DNA of 64,000 nt from Halomonas sp. SpR8 (GCF_031010195.1 NZ_JAUAMC010000003.1:62001-126000), one strand, 5' to 3'; positions 20,498 to 30,530 are shown, numbered from the stretch's first letter. Made by a program: numbers and translations. The notes: generated by a model not told the origin, from the sequence alone.

Positions 20498-20782
20498 ATG
20501 GACACCAGAATACAGTTTCGTGTTGATGAAGAAACAAAACGCTTAAGCCAACAAATGGCTGAAAGCCAGGGGCGAACGCTTAGCGATGCCTGCCGTGAAT
20601 TTACCGAGCAATTGGCTGAGCAACAGCGCAAGGTGTTATCTCACGATGGATGGTTGACACAGCAAGTTAACCAGGCGTTTGAAAAACTTGATGCAGGAAA
20701 AGCTTCCTTTATTGATCATGAAAGCGCGAAAGCCCATATGGCTGAACGCAAAGCTAAAATCCGCCACCGAGCTAAACCATGA
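20498..20782 (+). CDS. Type II antitoxin, RelB/DinJ family
   Basis: A 94-residue protein beginning MDTRIQFRVDEETKRLSQQ. This is a ribbon-helix-helix N-terminus of the RelB/DinJ type (strand, then helix-turn-helix with GRTLSDACREFTEQL). It is followed by a charged, probably flexible C-terminus that would wrap the toxin. Antitoxin and toxin overlap by ATGA at 20779-20782, the classic co-translated arrangement. It should bind its own promoter; a partial inverted pattern TGTG...CACA lies at about 20454-20474, just upstream. It sits 69 bp after the degenerate CRISPR repeat. RelB is favoured over ParD by the N-terminal motif, but this is not certain. Confidence 0.85.
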   Translation: MDTRIQFRVDEETKRLSQQMAESQGRTLSDACREFTEQLAEQQRKVLSHDGWLTQQVNQAFEKLDAGKASFIDHESAKAHMAERKAKIRHRAKP

Positions 20783-21057
20783 TTTTTTGGGAAGAAGAAT
20801 CGCTTAATGACCGGGAGGTGATCTTCGAGTTTCTTCACGACTTCAACCCTTTAGTGGCTGAGAAAACTGATAGCCTTATTGAAACTAAAGCGGAAAACCT
20901 ACTTGAGCAACCGCTGATGGGCGTTCAAAGAGATGGTATTCCAGGCAGACTGCTTATCATCCCTGAGATCTCGATAATTATTTCCTACTGGGTCGATGGC
21001 CCCACTATTCGCATCATGCGAGTGCTTCATCAGAAACAGAAATTTCCGAGTGAGTAA
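20779..21057 (+). CDS. Type II toxin, RelE/ParE superfamily
   Basis: A 92-residue small protein with the RelE/ParE fold pattern: N-terminal strand MIFWEEESLNDRE, two helices, then strands GRLLIIPEISIIISYWV and TIRIMRVLHQKQKFP, the last being a typical RelE/ParE C-terminal strand with basic residues. RelE members cleave mRNA on the ribosome while ParE members poison gyrase; which applies cannot be decided from sequence. It is translationally coupled to the antitoxin. Together they may stabilise the CRISPR island, which is inference from position. Confidence 0.85.
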   Translation: MIFWEEESLNDREVIFEFLHDFNPLVAEKTDSLIETKAENLLEQPLMGVQRDGIPGRLLIIPEISIIISYWVDGPTIRIMRVLHQKQKFPSE

Positions 21058-21357
21058 TCGGCTTAACGAGACAGCAGATTAGGTATATTTCTAGCGGATA
21101 AGTAGACGCTATCTTCTGCTTATCACTATAAGAAGCGTTCCCTACATCACCGTGCGCCTGAATTCCCTATTTTGATAACCACGCGTTAAGACCCCAAGGC
21201 CAGCCGCTTACCAAGCACAATGATCGAATCTAGCGCATGCGCTATGACTGCTCTGCATAACCCCCCGGTCATTAGTCAAAAGTGATAGAGTGCCCGCCGA
21301 TTCCACTGAGGAATCGCTTAATAATAGATCTTCACACTTTTTGACAGGAGAAAGGCC
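21058..21357. other. Intergenic region between the toxin gene and the symporter gene
   Basis: 300 bp without a convincing gene. It contains a perfect 14-bp palindrome TAGCGCATGCGCTA (21231-21244) and an AT-richer stretch around 21265-21300 that probably includes the symporter promoter. A clear ribosome site, ACAGGAGAAAGGCC, precedes the GTG start at 21358. No CRISPR remnant, attachment site or RNA gene was recognised. Confidence 0.5.
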
Positions 21358-22605
21358 GTGCAGGAAACAGCACAGCAAGGAAAGTTTGCCTGGTGGCGAC
21401 GAATTGCCTTATGGAAGAAGATTCTCGCCGGTTTGGCGTTGGGTATTTTGGCAGGCGCGCTGCTGGGTGACACCGCCAGCGTGTTTAAGCCCCTTGGTGA
21501 TATTTTTATAAACGCCATTATGATGCTGATTGTGCCACTGGTGTTCTCCACTCTGGTGGTGGGCATCACCTCCATGCGTGACCCGCAGAAAATGGGCCGT
21601 ATTGGCGCACGCACAATCACGCTCTACCTGATCACTACCGCCTTTGCTATTTCCATCGGTCTGGTACTTTCCACCCTGCTGCAACCGGGCGTGGGCGTTG
21701 AATTAAGCTTCGACTCTGAAGTGGCCGCCAGCGAAGCACCATCGCTGGTCTCTATCCTGGTTAACTTAGTGCCGCGCAACCCGCTGGACGCCCTGGCCAA
21801 CGGCAACATTATGCAGATCATTGTGTTTGCCATTGGCCTGGGCATTTCGCTAACGCTGATTGGCGATAAAGGCGAGCCGGTGATGAAGGTATTCGATAGC
21901 TTTGCCGAGGCGATGTACAAGCTCACCGGTATCGTGATGGCCTTCGCCCCGTTCGGCGTCTTTGGTTTAATTGCCCACGTCTCCGGCCAGTACGGCTTAG
22001 AGATACTGCTACCGCTAGCCAAGTTGATTGGCGTGGCGTATCTGGCCAGTATTCTGCACGTGCTGGTGATTTACTCAGGCTTTATCTCGTTGTTGGGGCG
22101 TCTAAACCCCATGCGCTATTTACAGGGCAGCCTGGACGCGATTGTGGTGGCGTTCTCGTCCGCCTCTTCTGCGGGCACCCTGCCGGTCTCTATCCGCTGT
22201 GCGCAGAAGAACCTGGGCGTTTCTGAAGGGGTTTCCGGGTTTGTGCTGCCTGTAGGCGCCACCATCAATATGGACGGCACCGCGCTTTACCAGGGCGTGG
22301 TGGTGCTATTTATCGCCCAAATGACTGGCACCGATTTAAGCATGATGGACTACGGCATGATTGTCGCCACCGGCACGCTGGCTTCCATTGGCACCGCGGG
22401 GGTACCGGGCGCTGGCTTGATTATGCTCTCGATTGTGATGGCGCAGGTCGGCCTGCCGCTGGAAGCCATCGCGGTGGTCGCGGGGATTGATCGTATCCTG
22501 GATATGGCACGCACCAGCGTCAACGTCGCCGGTGATTTAATGGTGACCACACTGGTGGGTAAAAGCGAAGGCGAACTTAACGAAGAAATCTACAACCGTC
22601 GCTAA
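21358..22605 (+). CDS. Dicarboxylate/amino acid:cation symporter (DAACS family)
   Basis: A 415-residue inner-membrane secondary transporter of the glutamate/C4-dicarboxylate (GltP/DctA) family. Signatures are the serine-rich hairpin SSASSAGTLPVS, the NMDGTALYQGV motif of TM7, hairpin 2 (ASIGTAGVPGAGLIML) and DRILDMARTSVNVAGD of TM8, which binds the substrate carboxylate and Na+ or H+. It starts with GTG, preceded by a strong AGGAGAAAG. Length fits GltP-like proteins. Substrate (glutamate/aspartate versus other carboxylates) is not resolved by sequence alone. It is a single-gene unit followed by a terminator-like hairpin. Confidence 0.93.
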   Translation: MQETAQQGKFAWWRRIALWKKILAGLALGILAGALLGDTASVFKPLGDIFINAIMMLIVPLVFSTLVVGITSMRDPQKMGRIGARTITLYLITTAFAISIGLVLSTLLQPGVGVELSFDSEVAASEAPSLVSILVNLVPRNPLDALANGNIMQIIVFAIGLGISLTLIGDKGEPVMKVFDSFAEAMYKLTGIVMAFAPFGVFGLIAHVSGQYGLEILLPLAKLIGVAYLASILHVLVIYSGFISLLGRLNPMRYLQGSLDAIVVAFSSASSAGTLPVSIRCAQKNLGVSEGVSGFVLPVGATINMDGTALYQGVVVLFIAQMTGTDLSMMDYGMIVATGTLASIGTAGVPGAGLIMLSIVMAQVGLPLEAIAVVAGIDRILDMARTSVNVAGDLMVTTLVGKSEGELNEEIYNRR

Positions 22606-22630
22606 CGCTAACATTTAAGCGTGTGAACAG

Positions 22631-22664
22631 GCGCCTGCTGTAAGCTGTGAATAGCAGCAGGCGC
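22631..22664 (+). terminator. Hairpin after the symporter gene
   Basis: GCGCCTGCTG (22631-22640) and CAGCAGGCGC (22655-22664) are perfectly complementary over 10 bp around a 14-nt loop, 25 bp after the stop codon. There is no clear T-tract, so it may be an mRNA-end stabiliser as much as a terminator. Confidence 0.55.
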
Positions 22665-22772
22665 TGCTACCCTCCTTGATACCCTCCTCTCCTAATACAG
22701 CAGTTGTGATTCGCACGGTTTCTCGGCAACCTAGTCTTTATTGTCGATTACTTTTAGCCGAGCAACGCTGCC

Positions 22773-23363
22773 ATGCCTACCGCTTTTGAACAAACGCTCG
22801 TCTCCATCGATGCTCTGCATAGCGAGGATCCACGTTCCGCAACGCTTGCCGATGGCACATCCATGCCCCAGGAACTGGCCTATGCCCATCGCATGAGCGG
22901 CTGGTTAGACCGCGTACATGACGCCCCGAATGAAATACTTCAATTAGCCGTGCGCGCCCAGCATTTACAGCGTTGGCTGGTGCCACGGGAGGAGTACCCT
23001 GAAGGGCGTGTGGGTTATCTAACCTGGCGGCGCGACCAAGGCAAGCGCGCTGGAGATACCACCGCCCAGTTAATGCGGGAGGCCGGCTACAGTGACGAAG
23101 ACGCCGATCGAGCCAAAACAATCATTGGTAAGAAGGGCCTGGGCCGCGACCCCGATGTGCAGGCGCTGGAAGATTGCGCCTGCTTGGTGTTTCTAGAGAA
23201 CTACTTTGCCGACTTCTCGCGCAAGATCGAGCACGACCATATGGTACGTATTGTGCAGATGACCTGGCGCAAAATGTCGCCCCGCGCCCACGAACTGGCC
23301 TTAACGCTGCCAATGACTGACGCCTCATTAGCGCTGGTAAAAGAAGCTCTGGGTGCGGAATAA
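22773..23363 (+). CDS. DUF4202 domain-containing protein
   Basis: A 196-residue soluble protein. The phrases IDALHSEDP near the N-terminus, LAYAHRMSGWLDRV, RAQHLQRWLVPREEYPEGRVGYLTWR and LEDCACLVFLENYFADF are typical of the DUF4202 family. The conserved His/Asp positions suggest an HD-like metal site. Some relatives lie with sulfur or glutamate genes, but no biochemical function is established that I can state with confidence. It sits alone between the symporter and ydiJ, both on the same strand but separated by more than 100 bp. Confidence 0.8.
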   Translation: MPTAFEQTLVSIDALHSEDPRSATLADGTSMPQELAYAHRMSGWLDRVHDAPNEILQLAVRAQHLQRWLVPREEYPEGRVGYLTWRRDQGKRAGDTTAQLMREAGYSDEDADRAKTIIGKKGLGRDPDVQALEDCACLVFLENYFADFSRKIEHDHMVRIVQMTWRKMSPRAHELALTLPMTDASLALVKEALGAE

Positions 23364-23464
23364 GGTGTGAGGTAAAGCGCTACCTGTGATGCACCTGGGC
23401 AGTCGCTGCGGTAAAGTAGCGGTCTTCTTTTATTGCGCCCCCGGCACTGACGGCCTGATCAACT

Positions 23465-26400
23465 ATGATTGCATCCTTGGACACCCGTACCGCCCCGTTT
23501 GAACGTTTGGGCAAAGATTACCTGCGATTTCTACAAGCCCTCAAAACCCGCGGCTTTGAGGGCGAAATCGCCCCGGATTATGCCAATCGCACGGTGCTGT
23601 CCACCGACAACTCAATCTATCAGCGCCTGCCCCAGGCGGCGGTCTACCCCAAGCATAGCGAAGATCTAGAACGCCTCACCCGTTTGGCCGCACAAACCAC
23701 CCATCGGGGGATTGTGTTAACGCCCCGCGGCGGCGGTACCGGCACCAACGGGCAGTCCCTCACCGACGGCATCGTGGTGGATGTGTCCCGCCATATGAAT
23801 CAGATCCTAGAGATCAATGTGGAAGCGCGGCGTGTGCGCGTCCAGGCCGGGGTGGTGAAGGATCAATTAAACGCGGCGCTCAAACCCCACGGGCTGTTTT
23901 TCGCCCCGGAGCTGTCGACGTCCAATCGCGCCACCATTGGCGGCATGATTTCTACCGATGCCAGCGGCCAGGGCAGCTGCGAATACGGCAAAACCCGCGA
24001 CCATGTACTGGAATTGGATACCATTCTGATTGGCGGGCAACACCTGCACAGCCGCGCCTTAACCCAGGACGAAGAACAGGCCGAGCGCCAGCAGGCAGGC
24101 ATTCTTGGCCGCGTGCATACCACCGCCGCCGAGATTATCGACCAGCAGCGTGAGCTGATTACGGCAACATTTCCGCCGCTCAACCGCTGCTTAACCGGCT
24201 ACGACCTGGCCCATCTGCGCGATGATAAAGGCCAGCTTAATCTCAACAGCCTGCTGTGCGGCTCGGAAGGCTCGCTGGGGTTTCTAAACGAAGCGGTGCT
24301 GAATGTGCTGCCGATCCCCAAGCACTCCACGCTAGTCAATGTTCGCTATACCCGCTTTATGGACGCCTTGCGGGATGCCAAAACGCTGAAAACCGCCAGT
24401 GCTCGGCCCACCTCTATCGAAACCATTGATGACACCGTACTGCAACTGGCGATGGAGGACTTTGTTTGGGATAGCGTGGCGGAATTCTTCCCGACCACCG
24501 AAAGCACGCCGATTAGCGGCATCAACCTGATCGAATTTAACGATAACGATGAAAGCGCCCTCGCCGCGCGGGTAACGTCATTTACCGAACAACTGAGCCA
24601 AGACACCAGCGTCGAGCGGCTGGGCTATACCCTGGCCGAAGGACGCGGGCAGATTCAAAAAGTCTACGCCATGCGCAAGCGCTCGGTGGGCCTGCTCGGC
24701 AATGTCCAGGGCGAGAAGCGCCCGATTCCGTTTGTGGAAGATACCGCCGTGCCGCCGGAGCATCTTGCGGACTTTATTAGTGAGTTCCGCGCCGCGCTGG
24801 ATGCCCGTGGGCTCTCTTACGGTATGTTTGGCCATGTAGATGCGGGGGTGCTGCACGTACGCCCCGCCATCGATATGAAGGATCCCGAACAGGAAAAACT
24901 GATTCGTGCGGTCTCTGACGAGGTGGCAGCGCTTACCCAAAAATACGGCGGCCTGCTGTGGGGCGAACACGGCAAGGGCGTGCGCTCGGAGTACGCCCCC
25001 AGGTTTTTTGGTGAACTCTACCCCAGCCTACAGCGGGTCAAAACGGCGTTTGATCCCTTCAACCAGCTTAACCCCGGCAAGATCGCAACGCCTGCCGAGA
25101 ACAGCGAGCTCATCGCCAAGGATAGCGACCCGGATCTGCTGACCATTGATGGCGTGCCCATGCGCGGCCAGCTCGACCGCACCATCGACGAGCGTGCCTG
25201 GCAGGCCTACGACGCCGCGGTCTACTGCAACGGCAACGGCGCCTGCTATAACTACGACCTTGACGATCCCATGTGCCCCTCATGGAAAGCCACGCGGGAT
25301 CGCCGCCACTCGCCCAAAGGGCGCGCCAGCCTGATTCGCGAATGGATGCGCCTGCAGTCTCAGGCGGGTATCGATGTGGTGGAAGAGTCGCGCAAGAAGA
25401 AAGCCGAAGGCGGCTGGGGCTTTATTAAGAGTTTTCCGCTGCGGGTGGCGAACACGCTAAGCCGCAAACAGCACCACGACTACTCCCACGAGGTTTACGA
25501 CGCCATGGCGGGCTGCTTGGCGTGCAAATCCTGTGCGGGTCAGTGCCCGATCAAAGTGAACGTGCCGCAGTTTCGTTCACAGTTTTTAGAGGTCTACCAC
25601 GGCCGCTACCTGCGCCCAATCCGGGACTACGTGATTGGCGGCACCGAGTTTATGCTGCCCACCCTGACAAAGGTCGCACCGCTATATAACGCGGTGATAG
25701 GTCAGCGCTGGGTGGAAAAACTGATGCGCAGCACCTTGGGCATGAGCGATTCCCCCGCCCTATCCCGGGCCAGTGTCAAAAAGCAGATCAGCGCCTGGGG
25801 CATCGCCGAGGCAACGCCGCTCTCGCTGGCCCTGCTCACCGAGCAGCAGCGCGCCAACAGCGTGATTATTGTTCAGGACGCCTTCACCACCCACTTTGAA
25901 GCCAAGCTGGTGATGGATGTGGTGGAGCTACTATCGCGACTCAACCTGCGCGTGTTTGTGATGCCCTTCTCCGCGAACGGCAAACCGCTCCAAGTGCAGG
26001 GTTTTTTGGGCGCCTTCGAGCGTACCGCTGCCAAGCAGGCCGAGCGGCTCCGCACTCTGGCCCGCTTTGATATCCCCATGGTGGGCATCGACCCGGCGAT
26101 GACGCTGACCTACCGCCAGGAGTATGTCAAAGCGCTGGGCAATGAGGCGGTGCCGGAAGTGCTGATGCTGCAGGAGTGGCTGGCGACCCGCATCAATACC
26201 CTGGCGCCTAGCCAGCTTAAGCTAACCGACCCTGGCTTTAAGCTGCTCTCCCACTGCACCGAGAAAACCAACGCGCCGGGTAGCCCCAAGGCATGGCAGC
26301 AGGTATTTGCGGCGTTTGGGTTAGAGCTCGAACTGATGGCCAGTGGCTGCTGCGGTATGTCCGGCACCTACGGCCACGAAACCCGCAACGCCGCTACGTC

Positions 26401-26569
26401 AAAAACGATCTACGCCCAGTCCTGGCAGCCCCAGGTAGAGGCCGATGGCAACGCGGGTAAGTTGCTGGCTACCGGCTACTCCTGCCGCAGTCAGGTGAAG
26501 CGCTACTCGGGACAGGTGCTGCCGCATCCGCTTCAGGCGCTGCTTGCTTGCCTGAAGCGGGCAGGCTAA
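23465..26569 (+). CDS. ydiJ: FAD- and Fe-S-binding D-2-hydroxyglutarate dehydrogenase, YdiJ type
   Basis: A 1034-residue fused oxidoreductase. The N-terminal PCMH-type FAD domain (about 40-280) contains [14 protein letters not shown] and [17 protein letters not shown]-terminal FAD-oxidase domain runs to about 540 ([27 protein letters not shown]). A ferredoxin-like segment follows ([18 protein letters not shown]), then a CCG-type domain with [13 protein letters not shown]. This matches E. coli YdiJ (1018 residues), which oxidises D-2-hydroxyglutarate to 2-oxoglutarate at the membrane electron chain. The last 4 bp overlap the convergent trpC. GC content and codon use look like the core genes. 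Confidence 0.92.
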   Translation: MIASLDTRTAPFERLGKDYLRFLQALKTRGFEGEIAPDYANRTVLSTDNSIYQRLPQAAVYPKHSEDLERLTRLAAQTTHRGIVLTPRGGGTGTNGQSLTDGIVVDVSRHMNQILEINVEARRVRVQAGVVKDQLNAALKPHGLFFAPELSTSNRATIGGMISTDASGQGSCEYGKTRDHVLELDTILIGGQHLHSRALTQDEEQAERQQAGILGRVHTTAAEIIDQQRELITATFPPLNRCLTGYDLAHLRDDKGQLNLNSLLCGSEGSLGFLNEAVLNVLPIPKHSTLVNVRYTRFMDALRDAKTLKTASARPTSIETIDDTVLQLAMEDFVWDSVAEFFPTTESTPISGINLIEFNDNDESALAARVTSFTEQLSQDTSVERLGYTLAEGRGQIQKVYAMRKRSVGLLGNVQGEKRPIPFVEDTAVPPEHLADFISEFRAALDARGLSYGMFGHVDAGVLHVRPAIDMKDPEQEKLIRAVSDEVAALTQKYGGLLWGEHGKGVRSEYAPRFFGELYPSLQRVKTAFDPFNQLNPGKIATPAENSELIAKDSDPDLLTIDGVPMRGQLDRTIDERAWQAYDAAVYCNGNGACYNYDLDDPMCPSWKATRDRRHSPKGRASLIREWMRLQSQAGIDVVEESRKKKAEGGWGFIKSFPLRVANTLSRKQHHDYSHEVYDAMAGCLACKSCAGQCPIKVNVPQFRSQFLEVYHGRYLRPIRDYVIGGTEFMLPTLTKVAPLYNAVIGQRWVEKLMRSTLGMSDSPALSRASVKKQISAWGIAEATPLSLALLTEQQRANSVIIVQDAFTTHFEAKLVMDVVELLSRLNLRVFVMPFSANGKPLQVQGFLGAFERTAAKQAERLRTLARFDIPMVGIDPAMTLTYRQEYVKALGNEAVPEVLMLQEWLATRINTLAPSQLKLTDPGFKLLSHCTEKTNAPGSPKAWQQVFAAFGLELELMASGCCGMSGTYGHETRNAATSKTIYAQSWQPQVEADGNAGKLLATGYSCRSQVKRYSGQVLPHPLQALLACLKRAG

Positions 26570-27369
26570 AAGAACAGACGTTTAAGTGCCAACCCTGGAT
26601 CACTCTCACGCATAAAAGCTTCACCGACGAGGAACCCGTTAACGTTGTGGTCGCGCATTAGCTCAACGTCATCGCGGGTGTGAATGCCGGATTCGGTAAT
26701 CACTGTGACGCTTTCAGGAATGCGTGGCAGTAGATCCAGAGTGGTATTCAAGCTGGTGTCAAAGGTGTGCAGGTTGCGGTTGTTGATACCGACTAACTTT
26801 AAATCCAGCGCTAAAGCGCGCTCTAGTTCGTCCGCATCGTGGACTTCGACCAGTACATCCATACCCAACTGAATCGCCTGCTGATTCAGATCGCGTAACT
26901 GGGCGTCGTCCAACGCCGCCACAATCAGCAAAATACAGTCTGCACCAATCGCCCGGGCTTCGCAGACCTGGTAGCCGTGGGTAATAAAGTCCTTGCGGAT
27001 CACCGGCAGCGTGCAAACATCACGGGCGGCAATCAAGTAGTCTTCGTGGCCCTGAAAAAAGTCCGCATCGGTGAGTACCGACAAACAGGCCGCCCCACCT
27101 TGGGCATAGCTTTTGGCAATATCCGAAGGATGAAACTCTTCACGAATTACCCCTTTCGAGGGCGACGCCTTTTTCACCTCGGCAATAATCGCCGGATCAC
27201 CTGACGCAATGCGTGCATTGAGGGCGTCAATAAAGCCACGAGGAGCGCTTTGCTGCTTCCCTAAGGCGAGCAAATCTGTCTCTGAGACAGCCTGACGGCG
27301 CTCGGCGACTTCCTGCTCTTTGCGAGCCAGAATGCGCGTTAAAATAGTCGGCGTTGCCTGTTGAGTCAT
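26566..27369 (-). CDS. trpC: Indole-3-glycerol phosphate synthase
   Basis: A 267-residue monofunctional TrpC (TIM barrel) that closes the ring of CdRP to indole-3-glycerol phosphate in tryptophan synthesis. Visible motifs are [17 protein letters not shown] (catalytic Lys), [19 protein letters not shown] strand text [24 protein letters not shown] and [12 protein letters not shown]. It is the third gene of trpG-trpD-trpC; a 55-bp gap with a 15-bp tandem repeat separates it from trpD. No TrpF domain is fused, unlike enteric TrpC. Confidence 0.97.
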   Translation of the reverse strand: MTQQATPTILTRILARKEQEVAERRQAVSETDLLALGKQQSAPRGFIDALNARIASGDPAIIAEVKKASPSKGVIREEFHPSDIAKSYAQGGAACLSVLTDADFFQGHEDYLIAARDVCTLPVIRKDFITHGYQVCEARAIGADCILLIVAALDDAQLRDLNQQAIQLGMDVLVEVHDADELERALALDLKLVGINNRNLHTFDTSLNTTLDLLPRIPESVTVITESGIHTRDDVELMRDHNVNGFLVGEAFMRESDPGLALKRLFF

Positions 27370-27392
27370 GGTGATCTCGTCTTATTTAAAAC

Positions 27393-27422
27393 ATAGCTTG
27401 TTTAAAAATAGCTTGTTTAAAA
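27393..27422. repeat. 15-bp tandem duplication in the trpD-trpC gap
   Basis: ATAGCTTGTTTAAAA occurs twice in direct tandem (27393-27407 and 27408-27422) between the trpD stop and trpC start. It reads as a recent slippage duplication. It lengthens the gap without touching either ribosome site. Confidence 0.8.
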
Positions 27423-27424
27423 AC

Positions 27425-28444
27425 CTACTGCTTAAAAACGCTGGTAAAGTGCGAAAGCTCTTTGAGTTTTTCAAGCGGCAGTTTAGAAGCCTGAGCGTCC
27501 TGGGCTACCATCACGCCCTCTTTTAAAGTATCCGCGACGCCCGAACAGTAGAGCGCGGCCCCGGCGTTGAGCGCAACCATATCGGCCGCGGCCCCCTCAC
27601 CAGAAAGCGCTGCTTTAACCAAGCGCAGGCTATCTTCAGCGCTAGCGGCTTTCAGCGTCGCTAAGCTCTGGCGCTCAATGCCCAGCTCTTCGGGGGTAAT
27701 GGTGTACTGGGTAATCTCACCCTCTTTAAGCTCGGCCGCCAAAGTGGGGCTGGCCAGGGATATCTCATCCAAGCCATCCTCGGAGTGCACGACCAACACG
27801 TGGCGACTGCCCAGGGTTTTAAGCACTTCCGCCATCAGCGGCACCAGTTCCGGTGCGTAAACGCCTAGCACCTGGTTGGGCGCGCCAGCAGGGTTGGTTA
27901 GCGGGCCCAAAATATTAAACAGTGTGCGCACGCCCATTTCTCGCCGGGGACCAATGGCATAGCGCATAGCCGGGTGGTGATTCGGGGCAAACATAAAGCC
28001 GACGCCCACCTGCTCGATACAGCGGGCTACCTGATCAGGCTTAAGGTCAAGGTAGATCCCCGCCACATCAAATAGATCAGCACTACCAGATGAAGACGAA
28101 ACGCTGCGATTACCGTGCTTGGCCACGTGGGCACCCGCAGCAGCGGCGACAAAACTGGCGGCGGTGGAAACATTAAACAGATTCGCACCATCGCCACCAG
28201 TGCCGACGATATCCACAACATTTTCGGCATCGAGTTCTACACGTTTCATCAGCTCACGCATTACCTGCGCGGCGGCGCTGATCTCTATCGCGCTTTCGCC
28301 CTTCATGGCTAACCCGACCAGCAGACCACCGATTTGTGCGTCAGATGCATCGCCGGTCATAATTTGGCGCATCAAAGCGTGCATGGCATCGAAAGAGAGG
28401 TCTTCGCGGCGCATTACCGCATTAATCGCGTCTCGCATTTGCAT
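27425..28444 (-). CDS. trpD: Anthranilate phosphoribosyltransferase
   Basis: A 339-residue TrpD transferring phosphoribose from PRPP to anthranilate. Visible motifs are DIVGTGGDGANLFNVSTAASF (PRPP loop), KHGNRSVSSSSGSADL (anthranilate/PRPP site) and FNILGPLTNPAGAPNQVLGV. Length is standard. It sits between trpG (37 bp upstream) and trpC on the minus strand, forming a trpGDC unit as in pseudomonads. Confidence 0.97.
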   Translation of the reverse strand: MQMRDAINAVMRREDLSFDAMHALMRQIMTGDASDAQIGGLLVGLAMKGESAIEISAAAQVMRELMKRVELDAENVVDIVGTGGDGANLFNVSTAASFVAAAAGAHVAKHGNRSVSSSSGSADLFDVAGIYLDLKPDQVARCIEQVGVGFMFAPNHHPAMRYAIGPRREMGVRTLFNILGPLTNPAGAPNQVLGVYAPELVPLMAEVLKTLGSRHVLVVHSEDGLDEISLASPTLAAELKEGEITQYTITPEELGIERQSLATLKAASAEDSLRLVKAALSGEGAAADMVALNAGAALYCSGVADTLKEGVMVAQDAQASKLPLEKLKELSHFTSVFKQ

Positions 28445-28480
28445 GAGTAGAGGGCCCCTAAAAGCGTGTGAAACCGGCCA

Positions 28481-29071
28481 TCAGCCGCGTTTTAAAAAGT
28501 TGGCCAATAGCTCATGGCCTTGGCGGGTAAGAATCGACTCGGGGTGAAACTGGACTCCTTCGATATCCAGCTCGCGGTGGCGAAGCCCCATGACTAAACC
28601 AGGGGTTACGTCGTCACTGCCAGTCCAGGCAGTCATTTCCAAGCAATCAGGCAACGACGCTTTATCGACCACTAACGAGTGGTAACGAGTCACTTCAACA
28701 GGGTTATCCAGCCCTTCGAAAACACCCTGGTTATCGTGCATTACGGCAGAGGTTTTGCCATGCATTACCTGCGGAGCACGCACTACTTTGCCACCATAAA
28801 CTTGACCAATCGCCTGGTGGCCCAGGCAGACGCCTAAAATAGGCAACTTACCGGCAAAGTGTTCGATGGCGGCCATGGAGATACCTGCCTCGTTGGGCGT
28901 GCAGGGCCCCGGCGACACCACCAAGTGCGTTGGCGCCAGCGCTGCAATTTGCTCGATCGTGATCTCATCATTACGGTGCGTGATCACTTCTGCGCCCAGC
29001 TCACCCAAGTACTGCACGATGTTAAACGTGAAGCTGTCGTAGTTATCCAACATAAGGACCTTCTGAGCCAT
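28481..29071 (-). CDS. trpG: Anthranilate synthase component II (glutamine amidotransferase)
   Basis: A 196-residue class I glutamine amidotransferase. It begins [17 protein letters not shown], with the nucleophile in [13 protein letters not shown] (Cys near 83) and the His-Glu pair in VQFHPESIL. It supplies ammonia to TrpE, and in many bacteria it also serves PabB; no separate pabA is in the window. It is first gene of trpGDC; trpE is 1.46 kb further upstream on the same strand, separated by an oppositely oriented metal-binding-protein gene. Confidence 0.96.
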   Translation of the reverse strand: MAQKVLMLDNYDSFTFNIVQYLGELGAEVITHRNDEITIEQIAALAPTHLVVSPGPCTPNEAGISMAAIEHFAGKLPILGVCLGHQAIGQVYGGKVVRAPQVMHGKTSAVMHDNQGVFEGLDNPVEVTRYHSLVVDKASLPDCLEMTAWTGSDDVTPGLVMGLRHRELDIEGVQFHPESILTRQGHELLANFLKRG

Positions 29072-29596
29072 AACTGCTTGCTACTCCTATCACTATCATT
29101 GCAATGGCTCATGCGTCACCCAGGTCGGTAATGTGTTGCCATCGGCTCTATATCTTCGATGATACCGCAACCAAGTCCACTCTTGCAGGGATTAAGTGTC
29201 ACCCCGGGTCAGCTGACAAACCGCGTATTTAAATTCTGGGGTTGTAACGCTAGTGTCGAGTGCCGGATTAGCAAGTAGATTAGCCGCAGTTTACTGGCTT
29301 GCCTTCAGGCGACGCATTGAGCGCCTTCAAAGACACGGGCTCACCGGGTGCCCTCTCCAGGCCTTTCGGATAGCAACACCGTCGCGGTAAATAAGAAACC
29401 GTTCGTTCAGTCATAGGGCACGCTATGCTTAGGGGTGTAATATTGTTCAGCACAGTAGCACTTGCCTGCCGAGGATATTCTCTCTTAGGTCATATTCTTT
29501 ATGCCCTTCAAATTGGTTGGAGCTGGCAAGGGATCACCGCAGTCTTTATTATCTAGCAACATTTACGTTAGTTTACAAAACAGTCAGGAGCGTAGG
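29072..29596. other. Intergenic region between trpG and the metal-binding protein gene
   Basis: About 525 bp hold the promoters of trpG (minus) and of the solute-binding protein (plus). No tRNA, leader peptide with Trp codons, or trp-type attenuator was recognised. Local features are a GC-rich fold-back near 29338-29354 (GGGCTCACC then GGTGCCC) and the motif GTGTAATATTGTT near 29437, which is only a weak candidate for a metal-regulator box. A longer in-frame start for the downstream gene at 29501 lacks a signal peptide and is not used. Confidence 0.45.
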
Positions 29597-30517
29597 ATGT
29601 ATAAGCGGGTTACCTGGGTATGTACGCTCTTATTTATCGGACTAATGAGCATGGTGCCAGCCCATGCCAACACAACGCTCCGAGTTATTGCCTCCTTTTC
29701 AATCATGGAGGAGTTGGTTAAACGAGTAGCGGGTGACGCGGTTAGCGTGAATGTCATCGTGCCCAGAGGAGAAGACGTGCACCGCTGGGAACTGACGCCC
29801 CCCAACGTGCTCGCGCTAGAAGAGACGCATATTATTTTTTACAACGGACTGGGCTTAGAGCCTTGGATACGTCATGTGGAAGCAATGTCCGACGACCAGT
29901 TGACGTTAGTTGAAGTGGCCGCAAAGGCCGACTACACGCCGCTGATGATCTCCACCGGGCAGTACAAAGGTGAACCAGATCCGCATATGTGGATGGACCC
30001 ACAGGGTGCCGCCGCCTATGTCGATGTCATCGCCGCCACCCTGGCCGAGCATTTACCCGCTCATGCAGATGCGTTTTATGCACGCGCCGAAGAGGCGCGC
30101 CAGGCATTTATCACGCTTAACCAAACGGTAAAGGAGCGGCTTGACGGCATCCCGCAAACCAATCGTACGTTAGTGACCAGCGAAGCTGGCTTCGGCTATT
30201 TCGCCCGCGCCTATGCGTTTGAGGCGCACGGGGTTTGGGGGATAAACACCGAGACCCAGGGCAGCGCTGATGCCATGGCTAAGATGAGTGCCTACCTTAA
30301 CGAGAAGCGCCCTAGCCCATCAGCGCTGTTCTATGAAAGCACCTCTTCTTCAATCCATATGGATTCACTATCACGGGAAACCTCAATACCACTGGCAGGC
30401 CCGCTTTATGTCGACTCACTAAGCGGCACAGGCGGCCCGGCTGACAATTATCCGTCAATGCTGCGCCACAATGCCGACGTACTGCATGCGGCCCTAGGCG
30501 GCGCAACAGCCGAGTAG
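29597..30517 (+). CDS. Metal ABC transporter substrate-binding protein, cluster A-I, Mn-type ligand set
   Basis: A 306-residue periplasmic protein from the ATG at 29597 (CAGGAG upstream). The signal peptide MYKRVTWVCTLLFIGLMSM is cleaved near AHA. Candidate metal ligands are His in GEDVHRWELTP, His in DPHMWMDP, Glu in VTSEAGFGYFARAY (a His in zinc-type ZnuA proteins) and Asp in LYVDSLSG. H/H/E/D is the set of PsaA-like Mn/Fe proteins. The His-rich loop of ZnuA is missing. No permease or ATPase gene is adjacent, and it is inserted between trpE and trpG on the opposite strand, so its partners must lie elsewhere. The metal assignment is inference from ligands. Confidence 0.88.
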   Translation: MYKRVTWVCTLLFIGLMSMVPAHANTTLRVIASFSIMEELVKRVAGDAVSVNVIVPRGEDVHRWELTPPNVLALEETHIIFYNGLGLEPWIRHVEAMSDDQLTLVEVAAKADYTPLMISTGQYKGEPDPHMWMDPQGAAAYVDVIAATLAEHLPAHADAFYARAEEARQAFITLNQTVKERLDGIPQTNRTLVTSEAGFGYFARAYAFEAHGVWGINTETQGSADAMAKMSAYLNEKRPSPSALFYESTSSSIHMDSLSRETSIPLAGPLYVDSLSGTGGPADNYPSMLRHNADVLHAALGGATAE

Positions 30518-30530
30518 CCGGGCTGTTATA

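Noticed and set aside
11768..21057. Tn7-like CRISPR-associated transposon (type I-F3)
   Set aside because: A full cas3 is present, Cas8f and Cas5f are separate genes, and no tnsA, tnsB, tnsC or tniQ-like gene or transposon end was seen.
23867..24970. Antisense ORFs within ydiJ
   Set aside because: They are explained by the codon bias of the opposite reading frame; the flavoprotein frame is intact throughout.
29501..29596. N-terminal extension of the metal-binding protein
   Set aside because: The extension would bury the signal peptide about 30 residues inside the protein; the ATG at 29597 has a ribosome site and a normal signal peptide.
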